DNA of 64,000 nt from Diploptera punctata (lineage: Eukaryota; Arthropoda; Insecta; Blattodea; Blaberidae), in NCBI GenBank assembly GCA_030220185.1, contig JASPKZ010007426.1, forward strand, positions 342,501 to 406,500, written 5' to 3'. This document shows positions 54,005-64,000 of this stretch, in pieces. The position numbers and the translations under genes were made by a program. How positions within the stretch are numbered: the first letter of the stretch is position 1; each line of letters opens with the position of its first letter. The notes beneath the pieces were generated by a model that was given only the letters and a program-made list of their open reading frames with translations, was not told where the DNA came from and made no database searches.

Positions 54005-54347
54005 TACCACCGCTGCGCTGTGGTTTCGAGGTAGCGTACGCAGCGGGCCCGGGTTCGATCCTCGGTCGGGACAAGTTTCCTGGTTGAGGTTTTTATTTCC
54101 TGACTTGCAAGAAAATGCCAGGTAACGTTAAGGCCCAAACATCATAAGGCCATCATAAGTTATATTCGCCTTAGATTAAGTTTAGGATTAAGGACTGTCC
54201 TAGCACACACACTATGATCATCACCCATGATTCATCTGAGGCAGTCGTAACCCCGCCTTTCAGGCGCCCCAACCTCAGAAATGGGTTACGGTAACTCCAA
54301 GCCAGGAGAGAATACTATAAATCTCGAAATTAGATCATGGGGCATTG
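54005..54347 (+). mobile_element. SINE-2a, diverged
   Basis: ACCACCGCTGCGCTGTGGTT head with an internal deletion, box B-like GGGTTCGATCCTCGG, and the 'a' body (ATTAAGTTTAGGATTAAGGA, GTAACCCCGCCTTTCAGGCG). Confidence 0.82.
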
Positions 54348-54989
54348 AATAACAATGCAAGGTTAATAATAATGTTTAAATTGACTTTTTTATAGGGTTT
54401 GGAAAATTCGGATTTCGTCTATGGTTTATATAGGCCTATATGAGGAACATCTCGTGTTTCATTCTTCAGCTTGCTCAAATAAGCTACACGGTCTAAAGCG
54501 TTGGTCACAGTAACCAGAGGTAGAAATCTGAACTTGATAGTATCTCCGCCTTCTCCAAGGTACCATTATAAGTAACGATAAGAGTGAAGTATGTATGAAT
54601 TGTAGTGTGAAAGTGAGGAGATAGATGTCGATGGAATTAGTGGTACGGAGGAAAATTAAAACAAATATTTTTTTCTAGTTTATTGTGCTGGAACGTTTAA
54701 GGAGAACTCTTTAATTATTATAAATATGTGGCCTTGGTTCAGATATATATATAAAGGAATGAATTGAAAACAGACTGTCTAGTTCAGGAAATTGGAATCG
54801 CTATTACCGGTATAATGAGACTCTTAATTTTCCAATATCGTCGAACCAATCTATTTCCTTCAGTTAAATCGTGAACTGTCGAAAATCATAACACACAGTT
54901 AAACTGTTGGAAAAATATATTTCTCAATTAAAACCATTCCCAATATAAAACCCATAGAAATAACCCAGATCGAAAAAGTATACCATACT
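54348..54989. other. Unassigned DNA
   Basis: No gene or repeat recognised. Confidence 0.4.
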
Positions 54990-55530
54990 AATAATACCCG
55001 GCGTTGCGCTGCTATGTCTAACAAACTAAACGTGTTTTTATGTTTAGTTAAGTAAGTAAAAGCAAAGATAAATTACACATTTATATCATAATTATTTTTA
55101 GATACCTCGTGCTGATTACTGGCGTTGCCGGGAATCTACTTATCCTAATCTTCTTGACATAAATGAGTGAAAGACAAAAATGGTATTGTGAGTTATCCGT
55201 AAAAGATAGACATATGCTGTCGCAGACTTTTTTTGTAGATTTTTTTGAGATATTCAATTCTGTCTACATTAACTAGGTGTATTTGTTATGGTTTTTATGC
55301 AGCGTAAGCCATTTACCGTCCAAAAAAGCTATTTTTTAGTGCACCGAAGCCACTTTTTTTTGTAGAGCATGTAGTACGTACGGTAATATGCTAATAGGCT
55401 ACGTTAATTGTTTCTAGAAAATTTCTCTAAATAATGGCGAAAACTCTATTCCAATAGGTCAAGTTGTTTTTGAGCCCATAAGGACAAACATAGACAAACT
55501 CACACTCATTTTTATATATAAAAAAAATGC
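54990..55530 (-). mobile_element. HEL-1 copy, both ends near
   Basis: Complement: 3' side ATACCCGGCGTTGCGCTGCT at 54997, internal unit near 55090-55200, 5' side TTTTTATATATAAA at about 55512. The outer CTAG is degraded (ACTAATA). Confidence 0.72.
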
Positions 55531-56280
55531 AAAATTAGAAATCCAACAAATCAATCGATGACATTCAGGTTGAACTGCTATTTTGGATCCAGAGTTAAGC
55601 ATGATGATTCTCTAGACGACCAAGATAGACAAACAAAATAAAAGTAAAGAAAGAAGAAAGGGAGAATTAACTGTCTTTTTATTTGTTTATTTCACCGTTT
55701 GCATTTGTATAAGAGAAGACGCTGGCCACTTTAGGAAGGCTACAAAACCAACTGTATGGCAATTTCATGGAGACCTGGTTATCCACTTCGCTTTGCCCCT
55801 AAGGAACGTATTGACTGTATCCGAAAGAAGAGGAGTTCGAAATTTGAAGTCATGGACCAGACAGGCTGTTGAGGGGTGAAGGGTTGTCTCTCGCCCCCTT
55901 GCTCTAGAATCGATTAGACAAAACTCGCTATCGGCTGCGAGATGGCATCGACTCTCGCATTATCACGTTGCTGGAAAACCGCGAACTGCTGATGCCTGGT
56001 CCACACAGATAACCTCAATTCATGCATAGTAGAGCCTGCAAAGCACTAAAGTTGTCAGTGGTTAAAGTAACCATACCTAAAATTCTATGTTTAAAATCTA
56101 TGCTCTCTTTTGATTTTCATGTTCTCTAACAAAACTGAAAATATGAAAAATTTCGTAACAAATTGATAATATGTATCCCTGCTGCTATTGGAACGTCCAA
56201 TATATGAACGAATTAGCATCAACTATGGTTCGGAATTTTGATTATCCGGATAAGAACATAAAAACGCAGAATGCATAAAA
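55531..56280. other. Unassigned DNA
   Basis: No recognised coding or repeat signal. Confidence 0.4.
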
Positions 56281-57376
56281 TGTATTATAAATATATTTAA
56301 TAAATAAAACTATCAAACTTTTTATACGATTTCATGCTGTAATATTTATTTTATTTAACATTCGTGACATAAATTCAAATCGTAACATTTATTTAACATA
56401 AAATAAATATAATATTTATTTGGGTTGAAGCAAGGAGATGCACTGTCTCTTCTATTATTTAATTTTGTACTAGAGCATGCCATCAAAGTTTAGAGGATGA
56501 AGAAGGCCTACAACTCAATGGTATTAATAAGCTGTTTAGTTTAAAATACATTATATAATGGAAATGGACAGCTAATTACAAATGAAGGGAAATTTTGAGG
56601 AAGTGGCTGAATTCAAATACCCTAGGAACAATAATCACAAACAGGAATGAGATGCACAAGGAAATATAAACATAGGCTCAATTCTGGAAATGCATGTTTA
56701 TACATTACAGAGACTCTTGACTTCCCAACTCCTTTCAGAAAACGTTTAAACTGAAAACTATAATACTATTATTCTACCAGTTATATTATATGGATGCGAG
56801 CCATGAACTCTTACTTTGATGAGAGGAAAGGGAGGAAGGATATATACGAGCATTTGTGAATAAAGTCTTAGGAATTTTTTTGGACCAAAGAGAGATGAAC
56901 AGATAGGTGAATGAAGAAGACTGCATAACAGTGAATTACATGGTCTTTATAGGAAGCCAGATATAATAAGAACAGTTAAGTCTCGTAGACTGGGATGGGC
57001 AGGACATGTGGCACGAATGGGGAATGAAAGACGACATGGAAGATTCTTGTAGGAAAACCAGAGGGAAAACGCCCAGTTGGTAGGCCAAGAATGAGGTGGG
57101 AGAATAACATCAACTATGATTTGAGGGAAATAGATTATACAGGGGATGATTGGAAAACATTGGCTCAGGATAGGGATATATGGAGAGCTTATGTCCGCGC
57201 GGCCATGAACCTACGGGTTCCATAGTGCCAGTGAGTTAGTTAGTTAGTTAATTAGTTATTTAAGACATTCGTCTATAGAAGATATACTGAATCAACTATT
57301 ATGAATGTTAAATAAAATAAATATTTATGTAGATCATATGAAACATTGATAGTTTTATTAATTAAATACATAATGG
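56281..57376. repeat. Inverted repeat flanking a LINE-A copy
   Basis: 56281-56363 and 57302-57376 are inverted copies (exact over GAATGTTAAATAAAATAAAT then ATT, and again at TGATAGTTTTAT), suggesting a foldback or TIR element whose middle received LINE-A. Confidence 0.6.
56418..57255 (+). mobile_element. LINE-A, 838 bp, with partial RT and complete 3' end
   Basis: Starts at GGTTGAAGCAAGGAGATGCA (RT block KQGDALS), passes LLFNFVLEHAIK-like and the deleted YADD region, then FEEVAEFKYLGTIITNRNEM-like, LYGCEP, VRTVKSRRLGWAGHVARM-like and MRWENNINYDLREIDY, and ends CATGAACCTACGGGTTCCAT with a TTAG tail. About 60 codons around YADD are missing. Confidence 0.85.
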
Positions 57377-57601
57377 ATTTTCATCAAGTAAACAACAAAT
57401 CAATTGATTGTATTGTAAAGATTAATCATTAAACTTTGTGGGAAAACAGCTGTTAACACTCGTAAAATGACCGAAATCAAAAACTTATAGGCCTATAGGC
57501 TATATTATTATAATTGAGGCCTATCTGGTATTATTGCAATTTTGTTTTAATTGGTAGTAGGCTATATATAACTACTATTATGTCCATGTAGATATTTTAA
57601 G
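57377..57601. other. AT-rich, nothing recognised
   Basis: No feature supported. Confidence 0.4.
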
Positions 57602-57798
57602 TCGGCTCCGTGGTGCAAGCTGTTAGACGTTCGCCCTCTCAGTGTTGGGCGCTCAGTTCGCATCTCGATCACTCCATGTGGGTTTGGTGATGAACGTAAC
57701 GGAGTGTGAGCAGGTTTTTCTCACTGTTTCTCCCGTTTTCCCCTGCCAAAAATTTCATTCCACCATTTGTTCACACTCATCTCAACCGATTTCATTTC

Positions 57799-57803
<5 letters not shown>
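57602..57803 (+). mobile_element. SINE-5
   Basis: GTCGGCTCCGTGGTGCAAGC head, CTCCATGTGGGTTTGGTGAT body and TTTCATTTCATTA tail, running into AT repeats. Same family as 34790-35000. Confidence 0.8.
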
Positions 57804-57837
<34 letters not shown>

Positions 57838-57927
57838 GATTTTTTTGAGTTTCTTATCATGACGCGGAAAACCCAAGAACATTTTCTTAATCATACTTAT
57901 ATCCGCGAAAATCTACAATGTAACATA

Positions 57928-57966
<39 letters not shown>

Positions 57967-57970
57967 TATA
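57804..57970. repeat. Two (AT)n runs around 90 bp of unassigned DNA
   Basis: AT runs at about 57804-57830 and 57925-57970. Confidence 0.9.
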
Positions 57971-57971
57971 T

Positions 57972-58307
57972 GTCCACCGCTGTGGTCTCGAGGTACCGTG
58001 CTGCCTTGTCACGCTGCGGGCCCGGTTTCGATCCCCGGTCGGGGCAGTTTTTCTGGGTGAGGTTTTTATCGAGGTTTTTCCTCACCTGTAAGACAAATGT
58101 CAGGAAAACTTTAAGGCCCAAACGGTCCCCGAAATCATATGGCCATCGTCTTCATCATCCTTTTCTTCATCATCATCATCATCATCATCATGGAAAGCAA
58201 CAGAAAGCTACCACACCTACAATTCCCTAGTAAAGCTGGAAGCATAGTATGAAAATGCTATGATTGCAGTGAAGGACCTGCCCTCGGGCAGAATTACTAT
58301 GGATGGA
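57972..58307 (+). mobile_element. SINE-2b, plus copy of an inverted pair
   Basis: GTCCACCGCTGTGGTCTCGA to ATTACTATGGATGGA, missing the CACCGGTG word. Confidence 0.87.
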
Positions 58308-58340
58308 TATATATATATATATGGATATATATATATATAT

Positions 58341-58672
58341 CCATCCATCCATAGTAATTCTGCCCGGGAGCAGGTCTTTCACTGCAATCATAGCATATTC
58401 ATGCTATGCTTTGCAACTTTACTAGGGAATTATAGGTGTGGTAGCTTCTCGTTGCTTTCCACACCGGTGAAGGATGGTGATGATAATGATAAGGATGATG
58501 ATGGCCGGATGATTTTCGGGGACGGTTGGGCCCTAAGCTTCCTGATATTTGTCTTACAGGTGAGGAAAAACACAAAAAAAAAACTCACCCAGGAAGCTTG
58601 TCCCGACCGGGGATCAAATCCGGGCCCGCTGCGTGACAAGGCAGCACGCTACCGCGAGACCACGCAGGTGGA
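58341..58672 (-). mobile_element. SINE-2b, minus copy of an inverted pair
   Basis: TCCATAGTAATTCTGCCCGG to CCACGCAGGTGGA. It faces the plus copy tail to tail across 33 bp of self-complementary AT repeat. Confidence 0.87.
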
Positions 58673-58689
58673 TATATATTTTTTTTCTT

Positions 58690-59135
58690 GAGAACAACCA
58701 CAATAGCTCCATTCCTTCGGAATTCTCAAATACACATGAATGCCATTCCTATACTCCTCTCTGTAAGCACATAGAGACCTAAAGTGGTCTGCTGAAATGG
58801 TATGTAAATTTTAAAATAGACCAATTAATGTCACCATCCGCCTAGCCCGGAACCCGAAGTATGAAAAATGCAGCAGGTGACAGTGTAAAACACACTGACA
58901 AACACACATACTCATAGGTTATTTCTACATTGCATATTACCTGTTAATTCTGGGCAGATTCTAGAAATATATTTTGTGGCGGTTGTTGAATATGCACGTA
59001 TGTGTACGGAGTGAACTAGTGGCTATAATGCTCGTCTGTGCTCAGGCATAAAATTCTGAGCATGGCTTTCTTCGGAAAAGGGATAAAGTCATGGATCCCG
59101 AGTCGTAAATTCGGTATATAAAATAACTTCAAACC
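58690..59135. other. Unassigned DNA, SINE-4-like head fragment
   Basis: GTGAACTAGTGGCTATAATG near 59010 resembles the SINE-4 head. Otherwise nothing recognised. Confidence 0.45.
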
Positions 59136-59721
59136 TAAATAAATAATAGTTTAAAAAAATTAAAACATAAAACCGAACTAAAAAATGAAAAATAATTTTA
59201 ATTTCCAACACGCTTGGGATAAAATTAAAGTGGTCAACAAAAAATCATCTCCAACACATATAGAATAAAACGAGTTATCAACAAAAAGAAAATAATTTTA
59301 CCATCAAAAGCGTGGCGTTCTCTATGTCAATTAATATATTTGATAATAAACATATATTGGTAAAAATAAAGTATCTAAGAAGAAAATTAATATAAAATTA
59401 TAGAATATTCACCTGAAAGGTCCGTCTCCTCAACTTAATTATCATTTAACTGTAGCGCTTTCGGGACTTGTCCCATCATCGGCAGGATTCAAGAAGAAAA
59501 TGTAAAAATCATAAAAAAAAAACACCCCACGCTTTTGATGGTAAAATGATTTTCTTTTTGTTGATAACTCTAGTTTTATTCTAGATGTGTTGGAGATGAT
59601 TTTTGTATTGACCACTTTAATTTTATCCCAAGCGTGTTGGAAATTAAAATTATTTTTCATTTTTTAGTTCGATTTTCTAATAAAGAATGTTGTTTTAGGT
59701 TTTTAAAACTATTATTTATTT
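59136..59721. mobile_element. Foldback element with 180-200 bp arms
   Basis: Arms 59136-59317 and 59523-59721 are about 90% identical in inverse orientation (AATTTCCAACACGCTTGGGA; TTACCATCAAAAGCGTGG), with 205 bp between. Both arms can be read outward as FNFQHAWDKIKVVN; the right arm's frame continues to a stop after NPADDGTSPESATVK at 59442. Inverted terminal pseudo-LTRs of a Penelope-like element are one possibility; a MITE is another. Confidence 0.7.
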
Positions 59722-59821
59722 TTTAGTTTTAATATTTTACACAATAAGATAAAAATGTAAATATCTTTATATTCGATACTATTGTAGTATGAGCTAAAAG
59801 TATTACTCTTCTAAAAAAAAT

Positions 59822-59912
59822 CCTCCCAGCCGGATTTGAACCAGCGACCTATGGATTACTGAAAGTATATACCACTAGAGTTCACCGCTCTACCAACTGA
59901 GTTCTTACAACG
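59822..59912 (-). tRNA. tRNA-like sequence, probably not functional
   Basis: On the minus strand a D-arm-like ACTCAGTTGGTAGAGCGGTG and a T-arm GCTGGTTCAAATCCGGC with five pairs are clear, and the length (91 nt) allows an intron or extra loop. The two ends (GTTGTAA and GGGAGGA) do not pair as an acceptor stem, so a decayed tRNA or SINE head is more likely than a working gene. Confidence 0.35.
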
Positions 59913-59939
59913 ATTGACTAAAAAGTCGATAAGTTTTCA

Positions 59940-62610
<2,671 letters not shown>

Positions 62611-63003
62611 CAGGTCAAGCTAATATGAAGTGTGTAAAAAGGAGGCCTCTGATCAAAATATGTTGACCTCTTCACGTCCAGATTTAAATTTTATCCCTGT
62701 AACCTTTTTCGAAGTGAGTTCCAGATGTAACGTAAACAAACGAGATGTTTGACTGCATTTGCATTGGTCGAATAATGGTTTTGCCTTTAAGCATGTAAGA
62801 AAGTGTAGTTCTCTAACACTCGAAAATAATAAAGGAAATAAAAATAATAAAAATATATATTAGCCTATCTATAACATGTCTGTATGATTTATATGGGAGT
62901 ATCTTAGAATATACAATTGCATTTTTAATAGATTATATGAACACTGTTATATTCTTATACACACGTAATGCAGAATACGTTGGGATTTTTATATTGTTTC
63001 AAA
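62611..63003. other. Unassigned DNA with SINE-4-like hint
   Basis: AAAAGGAGGCCTCTGATCAA near 62638 resembles a SINE-4 piece. Otherwise nothing recognised. Confidence 0.4.
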
Positions 63004-63258
63004 ATGGCCGCTTTTTGTAAAATTACTTAAAACATTGGAAAAGAAAACATTTGAAAAGAGGAGAGAAACAAACTATTTTGAAGTTTTCAAACAATTTATT
63101 GAAAAACATCCCACATTAGCCATTAAAGATGTGGTAAAAAAAACAGAATTTACAGGTGAGTCAGCATAGAGCATATATTCTACTCGTAATGCAATTTCAA
63201 ATAAATTAGATCTATCACTTAATGGAAAAAGCGTAAACGTATGATTAGGTACACCCAA
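63004..63258 (+). pseudogene. Transposase-like first exon, copy 2
   Basis: Homologous to the minus-strand copy at 34366-34620. In two frames it reads KRGEKQTILK, then VFKQFIEKHPTLAIKDVVKK and TEFTGESA, followed by a stop. A one-base shift separates the two parts. Similarity extends upstream (GCAGAATACGTTGGG near 62970). It is decayed, and downstream exons are not seen. Confidence 0.5.
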
Positions 63259-64000
63259 ATCTAAATTTTGTCATAAATAAATAAGAAATGGAAGTTCCTA
63301 ATTATTTGTACCATCTTGCCTTGTATTCAGTCTTATTTTCCGTAAAATACGATGTTGCCTAAGAACAACGCTTCTCTCGATGACAGTACCTTACTTAATT
63401 CAGTCATATGGCGGGTAAAAGTAGCACCACGGTTCCCCCAATAGACAGAGTCGGCGGAGTAATATCTTATGCAAGTTTGTTTACAGTACAACTGGAACTT
63501 AGGTCGGAATTAGTATACCTAATGGCTGAGTTATTGAAGAGCGGTAATAAGTAAAAATACTAACATAATATTTATTAAATTATTAATAATGAAATTCGAC
63601 ATCTCTATAGTAATACGTTTAGGCATATATATATATATATATGCATTTTTTTTTCCTCGATAGTGTGGAATGGCGACCGTGATTGAAAATTCAGTTTCCT
63701 AAATTTCGGGGTTGCCAACCTATAAATAACTGAACTCTAATAATACAATTTACCTACCTAAGGCAGGAAGTAAAACAACTGTCCTTTATGTATATTACGT
63801 TTATACAAAACATATCCAAAAGTTATGTTAATGTACATTATACGAAACAAATCACTGCATTTTAAATGAACCGAACTTTGTTTGAAACAATATAAAACAA
63901 TAAATTCTTATGTACTTGCCGCCATTTTATATCTGATTGGTGTCACGGCCTGCTGTAGTCTCAACTAAATTATTTTTGGCATTTACCGTTATATACATTG
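63259..64000. other. Unassigned DNA to window end
   Basis: Holds an (AT)n run at about 63627-63642. ACAACTGGAACTTAGGTCGG at 63489 resembles 35636-35656. On the minus strand near 63945 CACCAATCAGATATAAAATG looks promoter-like (CCAAT then TATAAA), but no coding follows inside the window. Confidence 0.35.

Noticed and set aside
58260..58691. 143-residue frame
   Set aside because: Crosses two inverted SINE-2b copies and AT repeats.
63900..64000. Promoter reading leftward at the window end
   Set aside because: CCAAT- and TATA-like words occur, but AT-rich DNA gives these often and no coding exon follows; noted only as a weak possibility.

Overview
This 64 kb window reads as a gene desert from a large, repeat-rich arthropod genome. 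The most likely source is a polyneopteran insect of the cockroach or termite type. That guess rests on the co-occurrence of tRNA-derived SINEs, many endonuclease/reverse-transcriptase LINE 3' ends, mariner and Helitron-like elements, long ATT/GATA/GGA microsatellites, and the absence of any operon, Shine-Dalgarno or compact gene structure. I found no convincing host gene, rRNA, functional tRNA gene or CRISPR array. Most open frames are antisense or out-of-frame shadows of repeats or microsatellites.

Families are named by what I see. LINE-A is an EN/RT element whose 3' end carries ATGAACCTACGGGTTCGATA and a TTAG tail. LINE-B is a CR1/Jockey-like element ending in TTA repeats. LINE-C to LINE-G are further EN/RT families. 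SINE-1 to SINE-5 have distinct tRNA-like heads; SINE-2 has two alternative 3' bodies, 2a and 2b. HEL-1 to HEL-3 are Helitron-like. PAL-1 is a palindrome-headed DNA element. Several TIR/MITE elements are also present.

Layout: 0-7 kb holds a decayed DD41D mariner, a SINE-1 dimer inside LINE-A, a long-TIR MITE with a tandemly duplicated arm, and LINE-B tails grown into TTA microsatellite. 7-12 kb holds a Harbinger-like MITE and a Helitron (7916-10322) containing a LINE containing a SINE. 12-21 kb holds two internally deleted LINE-A copies, each with its own target-site duplication, a microsatellite-rich duplication, and LINE-A/SINE-1 nests. 22-34 kb holds an inverted PAL-1 pair, a FLYWCH-like exon remnant, EN/RT remnants and the longest LINE-A copy (31857-33795), with three later insertions. 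34-43 kb holds a transposase-like exon, a near-perfect 77-bp hairpin, HEL-3, and a HEL-2 interrupted by PAL-1. 43-52 kb holds local duplications and the best preserved LINE-B reading frame, inserted in LINE-A. 52-64 kb holds a 1.1 kb polypurine GGA satellite, an inverted SINE-2b pair, a foldback element, a 165-bp repeat array running into a 2.2 kb GATA satellite, and a second transposase-like exon.

The order of nesting and the target-site duplications give a relative history: Helitron and LINE-A copies are often the older hosts, while SINE-1, SINE-2, SINE-3, LINE-B, PAL-1 and MITEs are the later arrivals. No previously undescribed multi-gene system is visible. The most distinctive items are the retroposed half-LINEs, the FLYWCH-like exon, the paired transposase-like exons, PAL-1, and the structural DNA (hairpins, polypurine tract, GATA satellite).
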